A stretch of 64,000 bases of DNA from the NCBI GenBank assembly GCA_001466705.2, contig LATX02000001.1, positions 372,001-436,000 of the forward strand, in the 5' to 3' direction. Every line of letters begins with the position of its first letter. Position 1 is the first letter of the stretch. Shown here piece by piece: positions 42,282-54,368 of the stretch. Made by a program: the position numbers and the translations under genes. The notes below the pieces were generated by a model. The model saw only the letters and a program-made list of their open reading frames with translations. It ran no database searches and was not told the origin of the DNA. This DNA comes from Moniliophthora roreri. Lineage: Eukaryota; Basidiomycota; Agaricomycetes; Agaricales; Marasmiaceae.

Positions 42282-45200
42282 CTTTCTAGTGAGTCTGTTC
42301 CTACAAACAGAAAATTCTAAGAAACACCTTGATCTCTTGATTTACTTGTTTGGTCTCTCTGTCAGTTTGGGGGTGAAATGCCATACTCATTGAGTGTTTA
42401 ATAAGCAACTGCTTCCCCATTTCCTGGAAGACATCTGCCACAAAGCATGAGTCTCTATCTGAGATGATTCAGTCTGGTAAACCAAAGCATTTATAGAGAT
42501 GCTCGAGTAAAAGGCTTGCAGCTTCTGCAGCATCTATTGTTTTAGTCCAAGAGGTAAAAATTGCCCCCTTCATAGAAGAGTGGTCCACTGCAACTAGAAT
42601 AGAATCAAACCCATCTATTTCAGGAAGATCCATGATAAGATCTATTGTAATGACTTGGAATGGAAAGGATGATTTCAGTGCTTCAATGGGCTGAATCAGC
42701 ATTCAAGTGGGATAAGTGTTTGTTTTCATCTGCTGATATGGTACACATCTATCTATAAAGTTCTTAATGAACTTGGTCATGCCAGGCCACCAGAAGTTGT
42801 GCTGTACTTGTTCCACTGTGTTCCATTGACCAGAGTGTCCTATGCCTGTTCCCTCATGTATGTCCTTTATGATAGCTCTCTGCAGGTCTTCATCCTTTGG
42901 AACATGTATCTGCTGTTTATAAAACAACAGGTCATTTTTTATTTCCCAATCCAATAGTGATGATTTGATTGGCAGCATGCCTTGGTGGAGTAATGTTTCT
43001 AAGGCCAACTTGTGAAAGTCATCTGGGCCCAATCTATCAGCAATCTCCTGCTGAAGTTCAAGATTGATCCCTTTGACAAATAGGTGTTCTGGTAACAGGA
43101 TGACATTGACATTATCATTGTCATCAACTTCTTCCTTGTTTGACCTTTGCAATAACATGTCAGCCTGTGCCATCTGTTTTTCTAGCATGTGAACCAAAAG
43201 AAGGTTGAATTTTGAGAGGAAGAGACTCCATTGCACTTGTCTTCAATTGAGTTTTTGCACTGTCCTAAAGTATGTCAAATTCTTGTGATCCAATAGGACC
43301 ACAACTTTGTGTTTCCCTCCCATGAGATAATGTCTCCATTCTGTGAGAGCCCATACTATTGCTAGCAGTTCTCAGTTATAGATTTTATAGTTTCTTTTGG
43401 TGGGTGAGAACAACTTGGATAGGTACCCATTCTCTATTACTGTCCTGTTGCTTCAGAATAGCCCCTATAGCTCATTTAGATGCATTAGCTTCTATGATGA
43501 ACAGCTTTTCAGGATTGGGTATCTTCAGAATAGGTTCAGATAGAAACTTTTTCTTAAGCAGGTCAAAGGCAATTTGACAAGCTTTACCCCATTTGAATTT
43601 CATGTTTTTCTTTGTGAGATTGATGAGAGGCCATGCAATGTTTGAGTATTGTCTAATGAACTTCTGATAGATGTTTCCAAATCCTAGGAATGCATGCACC
43701 CCTTTGACTGTTCAGAGTGCTTCCCAATCAGCTATGCCTGCTAGCTTGATTGGGTCCATTGTGATATGTCCTGGCCATATGACCATTTCCAGGAAAATTA
43801 CTTCTGATACATCAAACTTGCATTTCTTCAGTTTTAAGTACAGGTTGTAGGCTTCAATTTGTTCCATAAGCCTTCTCATACACTCCTGATGTTCCTTCCA
43901 GTTCTTTGAGAAGATCAGAATGTCATCCATGTAAACTACACACTATCCTTCATTCATGAAGTCTGATAATATGTCATTCATAAAGGCTTGGAATGTTGCC
44001 AGAGAATTGCTGAGTCCAAAGAACATGACCATAGGTTCAAAGAGTCTATGATTTGTCTTGAATGCTGCCTTCTATTGGTCTCTTTCTTTGATCCAGACAT
44101 TGTTATACCCATTGTGCAGGTCTAGCTTGCTGAAGATCTGTGCCCCTTTAAGTTTGTCAATAAGGTCTGAAACTAGGGGGAGTGGATAGGTGTTCTTAAT
44201 GGACTCTTCATTGAGCTTCTAGTAATCCTGCATCAGCCCAAGAGCTCCCTTCTCTTTCTTTGCTACAAAGAAGAAGGGCAACACCATCAGAGATTTTGAT
44301 TCTCAAATATACCCTTTTCATAGATTTTCCAAAATAAATTTATCCTATTCCTCCTGTTCCAAAGGGAATAATGGATAGAGCTTACAATTTTGTAGGATGA
44401 AGTCAGGTTTAAGCTCTATTGCATGATTATAAGGCCAAGATGATGGAAATCTCTCAGAAGCTTTCTTCTCAAATCTGGAATAGTGCTTTGCTAAATATGG
44501 CAGCACCAATTCTTCAATGGTCTTTTCTGATTTCTTCTGCACTTGAGCCAATTCCTGCAACATAGTTGTCTTTGCCCTGATAAGAACCTCCGGTTCCATA
44601 GTATCCAATATACCTCTGAACTTTCAGATTGTAATTTTGTAGAGTAGCAGGAATTTGACTTCCCCAGTTTCCCAATCAATATCCAGGTTATAAGTCAATA
44701 TCCAGGTTATGAGTGCATAACCAGAGTAACCCCAAAATCATCTTCTTTTCTCCTAGTCTGGAAATGAGAAAATCCTCATAGAAGTTCCTTAATCCTATGG
44801 AAAACATAAGGTTGACTGAATGCAAGATTCAGGCTGTTTTGTTTCAGATTCTGTCCATGTTAAAGACTTTGATTTTCTTCAGGAGTAAGTCCTACTTTTT
44901 GTCCAGAGTTCAAGCAAACTCCAGGCTTATGAACCTTTCTCCTCCTCTAGAGTTGAGGAGGGCACTGATTTCAAAAGTTTTGTTGTTACAAATTTTCTTT
45001 ATCACCACAGACTTTCTTTTCCTTCCTTGTACTACCACCCGTTCCAGTGCTTCTTTGAGTGCTTCATTTCTTTTTGTCTCTTTATGCTACTTCTTAACAT
45101 CTGGACACCTCCATTTTCCCAGCTCCTATTTTAGTCTATTCTACCTATTCTTTTCCATCTGATTCTTTCTTATTCTTTTATGACTTCATTGTGATGACAT

Positions 45201-46751
45201 TGTGACAATACTACTGACTTTACTGTTGACTTCATTATGATTCATTTCTGACTTTATTATTCTTTCAAGTTCTTTCTGGTTCTATCTGCTAAAATATCTC
45301 TCTGACCTACAATGTTGATACCCAAACAATGTATAACAAGTAGATACAAAGAGTGTATATAAGTAGATAGAGACTGGGTCAAAGCTCCTTAGCTTGACCT
45401 GGTTAATCAACCTTGTATCTTGCAAGTCATGACCAAACTCTTGATAACTAGCAGAAGGTATTACCTACTGTTGAGTTGTCAAACTCGAACTTGAACCTTA
45501 ATACTTGACATCACTTCGCTTAGTGGTGTTGAGTAGTTTTCATTGCTGCACAAGTAATGTAACATTTGTTTCCCACTTTGCAGGAGAGGGGAATGTGCAT
45601 AGAATTTCAGTCAATTATAGCTAGTACAAAGTGTGAAATGGTGATCAGCAGAGGGGACGTTGTGCTCCTTTGCCTCTTCAAAAACCCTCCTGCTCTATTA
45701 AGTCCAGGAGGAATTCCTTGTCCTCCTTTGATTGGTCATTTATGAGAGTGTGGATTTTCACATATCATTCTTCTTTCAATAACTTCTTGGGTTCTTCCTT
45801 TTTGGGTTCTCAGCTCACCTCCAGGCAATCCTTCATCTGGTGGCCACTTCTTCCACATTGAAAGCATAATCTCTTTATCATGTATTCCTTCCTATCCACT
45901 TTGCTTATCTTCTTGATCATCACTCATTTCTTCTTCTGGAAGGTTCATTGGGGTCATTTGTTGTCTTCGTCCCATCTCTTCCCATATTCCTGTGCTTGTC
46001 TCCACATTTCATCAAAGAGAATCATGGCATTCATCCAGTCCTTTATGGTCTCTGGCTTCTCTTCCAGCCTTGTCATAATCTTTATTATAAGGTTTCAGAG
46101 TAGTCCTCATTTGAAAGCTTCAATCTTCACTGCATCGTTGTACTCTGTCTAATCTGCCAAATATTGGAACTGGTAGTTGTATTTGTCAACCTGTTCCTTT
46201 ATCTTCAGATCTCTGAATTTCATTTGGGCATTGGGTTCCACATCAAGCAGTTCAAATGCTATTTTAAATTCTTCAAGGAAATCCTTCCATTTGAGTGCCT
46301 TATCCAGATCCTCTTCTGCTAAAATTTCCTTTGTCCTTTTGTTCTTCTACCATTGCTCTGGTCCTCCCTGCATGTATGAAAGCAGAAACAGGTTCTTGAT
46401 CCTGTTATTTCTGAATGCCTTTGGGTTCAGGGCTATATATCATTGTACTTCCAACATAAATCTCTCTGTGTCCTTCTGTTCTCCTGAGAACAGTGCAGGT
46501 AGAGCAGCTTTTACTTCTTTGTCATCAGATACCACCTGTACTAGCATTGTCGAACCAATTCTCACTTCCTTGGGCTCTGGTTCAGTCTTTGGTCTGCTCC
46601 CCTGAGGTTTCTTTTCTTCAGCCATCTCTGGAAGCCTCAGTGTCTTTAGTCTCAGGCTGTTTTTCAGGGCTTCCAGAAGTTTCTGGAATGGACCTGCTTC
46701 TTCAGGTGATTTGTAAGAGGTATCTGACATAGATGATTCTTCTCTTTTCAA
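42282..46751 (-). pseudogene. Gypsy G4: gag, protease, RT, RNase H, integrase (truncated)
   Basis: From the ATG at 46751: gag (PFQKLLEALKNSLRLKTLRL, AALPALFSGEQKDTERFMLE), zinc knuckle LCFQCGRSGHQMKDC (about 45850), then a solo LTR (44984-45564), protease ALLNSRGGERFI (the DSG triad now NSR, so dead), RT ([47 protein letters not shown]), tether, RNase H ([18 protein letters not shown]), integrase H-H-C-C finger (last Cys pair damaged, CVPYQQMK) and core (IDLIMDLPEIDGFDSILVAV, IISDRDSCF, MAFHPQTDRETKQVNQEIKV). It ends at IFCL-stop-EQTH where the G5 LTR begins; no chromodomain or ORFX. Many stops. Gag leader sequence in broken frames fills 46752-47124. Confidence 0.85.
44984..45564 (+). mobile_element. 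Solo LTR in G4 with TTTGT target duplication
   Basis: TGTTACAAATTTTC...GCACAAGTAATGTAACA, 581 bp, opposite to G4. TTTGT flanks both sides (44979-44983 and 45565-45569), and the G4 frame resumes across it (VGNK to KTFEISALL), as in the uninterrupted copy G6. Confidence 0.85.
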
Positions 46752-47124
46752 TCTCAGCAGAGATAATACATCTTTAGAATCAACTTCACTTGAGCCACAT
46801 GCTATGAATTCTAGGGTCCAAGTTTTCTTTGTTTCAGATAGTTCAGCTTATGTCTCTTCCTGAGACAGCTTCTGTTACAAGGGCTTCAGAGAGGGGGTCA
46901 GAAGTTCTCTGTGGAATTGTCTGGTTAAAGGTGGAATTGCCTATCCACCACTGCTTGATATCAGTTTGAGTTTGTAAAGTACACCAGTGCTCTTCTGCCT
47001 TGGCAATGTCTTGTTCAATCTCTTAATCCCATGTCAATGGTTTCCCTTGCTTGGGAGGTGTCTTGTCCTTCAGGTAGTTGATGCCTAGACCTTGACAGGT
47101 TGGCAATCGATCAGCTTAACCTTG

Positions 47125-47559
47125 TGTTACATTACTCACACAGCAAAACAATACTTCCTACTACTATTGACAAGTAGTAGTCTTCAAAGTCAAGTTAGAG
47201 TTCACTCAGAGGCTTTCTGAGGTTTAGAGTTCCTTCGATGTTGCTAGACACAAGTATATAATTAACCAGGTCAAGCTAGAGAGCCAAGACCCACCCACAA
47301 GCACTTAAATACATATGGAAGTACTACTGCTTTTATCTAGTAATGTCAAAGGAAGAGGCATATGGTCTGTTAAGGGAAAATGGAAGTTCTTATCTAGTAA
47401 GCCTGGTGAGGAACGAGAAGTGTAGAACTGGTTAAGGAAGAAGTAGAAGTCAAAGGGAAAGCCTATGGGAAAGGTCATGGAAAGGTTAAGAAGTGATGGT
47501 CAGGTGAAGAAAGAAGCTTAAGTGTCTCTACTAGAGAAGTAGTGGGAAAAACTGTAACA
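47125..47559 (-). repeat. LTR shared by two gypsy copies (G7 and G4)
   Basis: On the minus strand TGTTACAGTTTTTCCC...GTGTGAGTAATGTAACA, 435 bp. Upstream on the same strand is the ORFX end of G7 (stop at 47576), making this its 3' LTR. Downstream, the leader and gag of G4 follow, making it also a 5' LTR. Confidence 0.85.
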
Positions 47560-47880
47560 AGCTCTAAATGTCTATCTACAATTCTCCATCTCCATAAAGG
47601 TCAGTGTTGTAGTCACCCTCTTCTTCTATACCCCACCCCTCTATTATCTGTTCTTCTACTATGGGCTCTCATGTGTTCAGTTTGGCCAGTGTTACTTTCT
47701 TCAGATCCACCTCTAGAAACACAAACTCCCACTGTTCATCCTCTATTTGAACTACAAAGTGCCCTTCACTGTTCTCTGTCACTGAAGAGAGCTGGGTCAT
47801 CATCATAATTGTGATAGTCTGACAAAGCACCATTGTCTGAACAAGGCCTTCCATGTGCAAGTTGTGTAGACCACCTCTGT

Positions 47881-48458
47881 CAGCAAATCAAACACCTAAT
47901 AATCATGGCAGAAAATAACCAAAATAGATTATCATGACCAAAATATATTATTATCTATTTTGGCCTTGATAATGGCAGAAAACAAACCCCACCTAGTGAT
48001 CATTCATTTTGCCCATAATCACCTATTTTCAGAGGAGTCAGCAGGCCAGGGAAAATATATACTGCCACCTGGCAGAGCCAAACTGGTGACACCACAGTTG
48101 CTTTGTCAGCTGACACAAGACCTCAGCCTGCAACATAACCACTGTGCTAAACTGCCATATAACATCTTCAACATATTCCCTTAGCTCTACAGCTAATTCA
48201 GGGAAAACCTGCATCTCCCTGGCCTTGGCTAGTGTTTATATTGGTCAGAACATTAACCAATAAGTCCTCTCTACCATATAGACCCTCTCTCTGTGTCTTC
48301 TTATAATCTTCTATAATCTTCTATTTTCTTCCATGCTCAGTGATCAAAATCATTTTCCTCCATTTTCTTTCATGCTTATGGACCAAAATCATTTTTGTCC
48401 ATTATTTTACATGATATAGATAATAATACATGCTCAATAGGTGCATGATTTGCCAATG
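47881..48458. mobile_element. 578-bp MITE in ORFX with TCTGT target duplication
   Basis: TCTGT occurs at 47876-47880 and 48459-48463. The imperfect terminal inverted repeats are CAGCAAATCAAACACCTA and CATTGGCAAATCATGCACCT (read inward from each end). On the minus strand the middle contains TAGCACAGTGGTTATG followed about 60 bp later by AGTTTGGCTCTGCC, which look like worn Pol III A and B boxes. No protein frame. Confidence 0.6.
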
Positions 48459-48740
48459 TCTGTTTAGTGCAGCCCAGAGTGATATGTCCAGGTGCATACT
48501 CAAAGCACTGCTTACACATGTAGTGTGGGCAGTTTCTGGCAAAATAGCACTCTAGCTTGCACACAGGGCAGAGACATGTTCCATCAGTTCAGTCACTAGA
48601 TTCAGCATGGGTGTCAGAGGCTGCAAGCTGACTTTCAGTAAGCTGGCGTTGCCAAGTAGAGGGAGTATGTTCTCCTTCTCTGTGTTCTCTCCTCTCTCCT
48701 CTTCTTCCTCTACCTTTAGGTTGAATTGAACTGCATGTGA

Positions 48741-50086
48741 TGAAGAGGCAGAAACTCTATCTGCTCTGAAGAACTGCTACATGCTATCTTCACTCAAAAA
48801 TACACTCTAAAAGGGCTCCTGCAACTAAGTGCTGCTACTAAACCCGCACACACACACACACAACACACACCAACACCCACAATAGAGGCTTCTAAGAGTG
48901 ATAAAGCACTGTATAAGTCTACAAGAAGACTGAGTCTATCTCAAGTGTGAAAAGAGGTAAAAAGAGGACAGAACCCTTTGAGTTTCAAGTGACCAGCTTA
49001 AGTTGGTATAAGAGTGTAGAGTCTAAAGACTCTAGTTAGGACAGCTTAAGTATTGCACTCAAGAGTCACAAGGTATAGGTTATAAATGAATGTATACAGT
49101 GAGGCAAGATATATATGAATCTCAGCTCTACTAGAAGCAACAGACTGGCAAGTGCATAGACTTGGTCTATGAAAGCTGTGCAGAGGTCTAAATCAACACT
49201 GTGTGGGGCTATAACATGCAAGTACCAGTCAGTGCTTGAGCTTGCATCTACAAGTACAGTTCCTTATATACAGAATGATAATTGGAAATAACAAAATAAA
49301 AGATAAACAAGTGTGATCTAGTTTAGAGTATAAATTGTATGTGTTCATGCATAAAAGTCCGATTCCACATAGCAATTAGCTATGTTGGGTATATTTAGTG
49401 ACAAAATGGTTGCTTAATGTGTTTTGGACCCTGTGCAGAGCATTGCTGGGTCAAATGATCCTTCCGCATAGCCACTAGTTCTGGACTAGTGTTGTACATG
49501 GGTACATTTGCTTTTCCACTGGTTTACTTCTGCATAGCTGCTTTCTACCATTGGATTGGTGGATATCATAGTCTAGACATCTATTGTATTCAATCTCCTT
49601 CTGTCCCACATACACCTGGACAGGTTATTATATCCACCTGGGAGTGTCTCTGAAGCTCCACATAGGAACAAGTTTCAACTGTGTACTAGTTTTGATAGTA
49701 ATAATAAAACAACAAGTCTCTTGACACATTATCATGCAATGTGATCGCAAAGCAAACAATCTAGTGCACTTAGACTGTGGATCCTGCTGATATCTATTCT
49801 TTTGTATTCAGAATTAGTGGTTTCTGGCCCATTTTTATTGACTAAGGATCCTCACAGCAATGCTTCACTGTAATGTAGAGGGCTAGTATGGTCTACTAAC
49901 CTCATCTAAATTGTGTTACAGTGTCAATTATTAGACTTATTAGACTCGGCACTTAAAGCTTAGACACCATATTAGAGCTCTCAAGTTATCAAGTCACATG
50001 AATATCACATGTACTCTGGGCTCTTTTTCTAGTATTTGACGTGAAAAGTGCACGATTTCGTGTCTAGGCCAAAATTAGGCACATCA
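48741..50086 (-). mobile_element. TGATGTG element, copy 2 (inverted)
   Basis: Reverse-oriented copy of 20281-21698, 1346 bp, with the same end sequences (TGATGTGCCTAATTTTGGCC and TTTCTGCCTCTTCA). It lies in ORFX of G7, a different host site from copy 1. Flanks are CCCAC and TCACA in its own orientation, so no target duplication is left. Contains a CA run at 48845-48870. Confidence 0.6.
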
Positions 50087-50770
50087 GTGGGTAATACCTC
50101 AGGAGAGGGGAGGGTGTCAATAGAGGGGATGAGAGAAGAGATGGGTTCTGACTTCAGTTTAACATCAGAATCAGAAGAGGGTTCAGGATAAATGAGAGTG
50201 TTGTTAGGACAGGATTCAAAGGTTGGACCAGGAGGGGAGGTGAGTCTTTCAGCAAGAGAGGGTCTGGAGTATCTATTCCCATCAGTCCTTCATCCAAGGC
50301 AGTTGAGAACACTGAAAGTATTGGGGTTGGGATATTCTGACATAGCTTGGGAATCTGCAGGTGGGGGCATAGACAAATAAGAATAGTATGGGAAAGTGGA
50401 TGGTACTATTACTGGCCCTTCAAGTCTGATTCCATAGTTGCACACAAATAAGACCTGATTTGTGATTTCCAAATCACAACTTTCAGCAATCTTTTCAAGT
50501 AGCTGGTATTGGGCTCTGAGAAAAAACAGATTTTTGACAATTGGCTCCAGATGATTGTCAGGGTTGGTGGTGTTCTGAATCTGCTGATCATATTGGCAGG
50601 AGTTGAAGAGGTGGAGGAGTTGGTAGAGGTTCAGTCATAGGCTGTTGTGGTAAGTGACATTCTTGCCATATCTGCCATCTCTAGCTTCAGTAGAAACAGG
50701 GCTCAGGAGTCTGTGTAGCTGGCTACCAGAAGCAGCAGCAGAAGAAGAAGAGGTGGACACATTGGAGGAT

Positions 50771-51217
50771 ATGTTTGAATGTGGATGAGGGTTAGACCTT
50801 CAGTCTATGTTTTCTTATGTAGTCAAGGTAGAGGTCTAGGCAATTCACTATTCCTTCTTTCTTCAGCCATCTATTATGCAATGGGTCATACTCCTTCCAA
50901 GATACTAGGAATTCTTTGGGGTTCTTTCTCAGGGTCTGTGTTCTATGACCACTTTGACTTCATATTCTTCAGACTCTTCTATTAGATCCAGAGGTGGTTC
51001 TATAAAGCTGGGTCCATGAGCTTCAGTTTGTTTGTAGAGTGATAGTAATGCTGCATAAAACACTAGATGTATCTTCTATTGCAGTGGCAGTTCTAGTTTA
51101 TTGGTGACTGGACCCAGAACTTTGGTTACTTTAAAGGGTCCTTCTCTTTTTGGCAAGATTTTCTTTGATGGGTAGCCAATAATCAGGTTCTTTCCCTCAA
51201 GCCAGACCTTTTGTCCT
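50771..51217 (-). pseudogene. Gypsy G7: integrase end and chromodomain
   Basis: The minus strand reads KVWLEGKNLIIGYPSKKILP, KREGPFKVTKVLGPVTNKLE, YAALLSLYKQTEAHGPSFIE, DLIEESEEYEVKVVIEHRP and the chromodomain end with HNRWLKK. It continues the integrase at 54666-55251 across the 51218-54660 insertion: the join is FKEG / QKVWLEGKNL-like, as in G3. Confidence 0.8.
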
Positions 51218-51397
51218 TGTTAGGACTATGCAAGAAGGGATAAGGACAAGGACAAGTATGGCCAAACAACAAGGAGAGTGTCATACAAGAATTACCATAT
51301 GAGATGGTTAAGTTTACTGAAGCTTTCAGCAACAGCACTACTGAACTATGGAGCTCAGCTGAGATGAAGGGTCTCTGCACAAGTGAGGCTGTAAGAG

Positions 51398-52122
51398 AGA
51401 GAAAATAGAGTAGAGCATAGAACAACGTTAATTTTCCACTTGGGGTATACTGGTAGAATACAGCAGTTTATATCTACTGGGAAAGGGTACAATGTGGAGA
51501 ACATGTGCAGTCCATAAGGATAATGACCAAGATGTTGCTATAAGAAAAACATGCTATAAGATGTACAGTCCAGAGATTAATGAAACATGTAAGATATGGC
51601 AGGAGGGACATGTAGGTAGTCCTTGTATAAGGTCTCATATGGGTTATGGCCAAGATCAATTGTACAGGCATTAATATGGCAAACCTAGAAAAGACCCACT
51701 TTTATTCATTTTACATTACTTTTGAATCAGAACACTTTAGTATGACACAAGATAATGGGTAATAAGGACTAGAGTGAGCCCAGTCTGCTAGTCATTGCCT
51801 TAGAGAAAATAGAGTAGAGCATAGAACAACGTTAATTTTCCACTTGGGGTATACTGGTAGAATACAGCAGTTTATATCTACTGGGAAAGGGTACAATGTG
51901 GAGAACATGTGCAGTCCATAAGGATAATGACCAAGATGTTGCTATAAGAAAAACATGCTATAAGATGTACAGTCCAGAGATTAATGAAACATGTAAGATA
52001 TGGCAGGAGGGACATGTAGGTAGTCCTTGTATAAGGTCTCATATGGGTTATGGCCAAGATCAATTGTACAGGCATTAATATGGCAAACCTAGAAAAGACC
52101 CACTTTTATTCATTTTACATTA
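51398..52122 (+). repeat. 404-bp tandem duplication
   Basis: The segment starting AGAGAAAATAGAGTAGAG recurs 404 bp further on (51398 and 51802), apparently identical for over 300 bp until the second copy loses about 36 bp after CATTTTACATTA. Short ORFs appear in duplicate for this reason. Confidence 0.8.
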
Positions 52123-52623
52123 ATGGGTAATAAGGACTAGAGTGAGCCCAGTCTGCTAGTCATTGCCTTAGAGAAGCTATAGTGCATTGGAAAGTATGAA
52201 GAGCTATATGATATGCTATACAGAGGTGTCTAAGCTGTACTTTCTGACTTATCTATGTATCAGATCCAAAGCAGATCACTTCTGAAACCTGTAGAGAACC
52301 TAACTATGGCCCAATGAATGCATTGGCTAGTTAACCAAGCTATCAATGGGATTTTAATTTCTATTTTACCTTTCTATAACATCTGCAAAGTGCAACATGC
52401 AGTCAAACAGTACAGAGGTACTTAGAGGAGACATCAAAACAGAAAGACGACCCAGAACAGGAATGATCAAAGAACAATCATCCTCTGAAGTCAAAATTGG
52501 ATCAAAGTCAAAGCAGACGATCTCTTAATAAAGAGTTCAAAGGTGGCAAAACAATATGAAATAAACTAACTAGATACAAATCTATCTTGGAAAGAAGGAA
52601 ATCACTTCTGAAGGACATCCACT

Positions 52624-54368
52624 ACCTATAGACAATTACAACGAGACATATGAAGAATATCTAATGCATAAGAAGTCCTAACTAAGACTGAGCATGCATG
52701 GTCAAAGAAGATAGAAACAGTATCAGTGTGTTCCAACCCTGGAAACTTTGGCATCTAGGCCTCTGCTGATGTGCAGATGCTAGAAAGCGAAATGCTGTAA
52801 AGAAACAGGACAGATACAACCATCCACTCATAGATACCTGACTTAGAAAAGAGAAAATACAAATTATAGAGTCCAGAACACCTGGCAAAGTAGATACCCA
52901 TGTGGATGTGGTCAGATACCCTAGTGGCCAGACTCCATGACATCCAAATATTCCCTCTTTTAGAATCTCAGTCACTCATTTATCATTTCCTGAATTATTG
53001 GACATTATTTATATTTTTCTGTAGATATATTCCATGAACCATATATAAGGACAGCTAGATATTCATGTATATTCAAGTAATTCTGCCCCCTCCAATTGTG
53101 AATACATGATGAGTTTGTTTGGTGTATAAATTTGTGTGCCATTCCAGTTTTGCTTCCTTACTTCAGGCCCTGGAGATTGGTCCTGAGTGACTCCAGAGAG
53201 ATAGACATCTGATAATGAACTTGCGTCATAAGAGATAAGAGTAACATCTTGAGTGTGTTGTTGTGCTTTTCTAAGAGAAACTTTACACCAAGAAGGAGCC
53301 TTGGGCACTTGGAGTGTGGCCTGTGTGTGTATCAGGTTGTGACACACTTAGAGTATTAGCAAGAGGTGTGCCTGCACTGAACTCTTTGTAGAAATTGGTC
53401 TAGGACCTTTTCCAGTACACTGTGTACTGTAGTTGTCTTAAAGAAGTCTTGAACTCCATAGGGTCAGACTATATCAGCTATTGAGTCTTTGTATGNACCT
53501 ATAGACAATTACAACGAGACATATGAAGAATATCTAATGCATAAGAAGTCCTAACTAAGACTGAGCATGCATGGTCAAAGAAGATAGAAACAGTATCAGT
53601 GTGTTCCAACCCTGGAAACTTTGGCATCTAGGCCTCTGCTGATGTGCAGATGCTAGAAAGCGAAATGCTGTAAAGAAACAGGACAGATACAACCATCCAC
53701 TCATAGATACCTGACTTAGAAAAGAGAAAATACAAATTATAGAGTCCAGAACACCTGGCAAAGTAGATACCCATGTGGATGTGGTCAGATACCCTAGTGG
53801 CCAGACTCCATGACATCCAAATATTCCCTCTTTTAGAATCTCAGTCACTCATTTATCATTTCCTGAATTATTGGACATTATTTATATTTTTCTGTAGATA
53901 TATTCCATGAACCATATATAAGGACAGCTAGATATTCATGTATATTCAAGTAATTCTGCCCCCTCCAATTGTGAATACATGATGAGTTTGTTTGGTGTAT
54001 AAATTTGTGTGCCATTCCAGTTTTGCTTCTTTACTTCAGGCCCTGGAGATTGGTCCTAAGTGACTCCAGAGAGATAGAAATCTGATAACAAACTTGTGTT
54101 ATAAGAGATAAGAGTAACATCTTGAGTGCATTTGTAGCACTTTTCTAAGAGACACTTTACACCAAGAAGGAGCCTTGGGCACTTGAAGTGTGGCTTGTGT
54201 TGGGTATCAGGTTTTGACACACTTAGAGTCTTAGCAAAGAGTGTGCCTGCAATGAACTCTTTGTAGAAATTGGTCTAGGACCTTTTCCAGTACACTGTGT
54301 ACTGTAGTTGTCTTAAAGAAGTCTTGAGCTCTGTAGAGTCAGACTATATTGGCTATTGAGTCTTTGTA
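52624..54368. repeat. Long direct repeat meeting at an N (53496)
   Basis: 52624-53495 recurs from 53497, offset 873 bp. The first 530 bp or so look identical; after about 54028 the copies differ at scattered sites (CTTCC/CTTCT, TCCTGAG/TCCTAAG, TAATGAAC/TAACAAAC). The duplicate ORFs are shadows of the repeat. Placement at an N points to unmerged contig ends or to two real diverged copies joined at a gap. Confidence 0.75.

Larger units (their letters stand above)
47576..50770 (-). pseudogene. ORFX of gypsy G7, split by two insertions
   Basis: The minus strand reads STSSSSAAASGSQ, DGRYGKNVTYHNS, NTTNPDNHLEPIVKNLFFLR, AQYQLLEKIAESCDLEITNQ, PPADSQAMSEYPNPNTFSVL, RTDGNRYSRPSLAERLTSPP, then the TGATGTG element (50086-48741), then NASLLKVSL-like text, the Cys cluster CLCPVCKLECYFARNCPHYM, CKQCFEYAPGHITLGCTK, then a MITE (48458-47881), then GHFVVQIEDEQWEFVFLEVD, EEQIIEGWG and YNTDLYGDGEL-stop. 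Fewer stops than G1 (one TGA after KLNT). With the inserts removed it is about 1.2-1.3 kb, matching G3's 1.37 kb. Same unknown protein as in G1 and G3. Confidence 0.65.

Noticed and set aside
44797..45162. 121-codon plus ORF
   Set aside because: It crosses from antisense gypsy protease into the solo LTR, so it cannot be a real gene.
48845..48870. CA/GT run as a telomere-like or CRISPR-like repeat
   Set aside because: It is a simple dinucleotide run inside the TGATGTG element and also present as GT at about 21585. No CRISPR array, rRNA or confident tRNA gene was seen anywhere in the window.
51492..51674. 60-codon plus ORF duplicated at 51896-52078
   Set aside because: Produced by the 404-bp tandem duplication within an LTR-like sequence; no support from the diverged relative near 26.1 kb.
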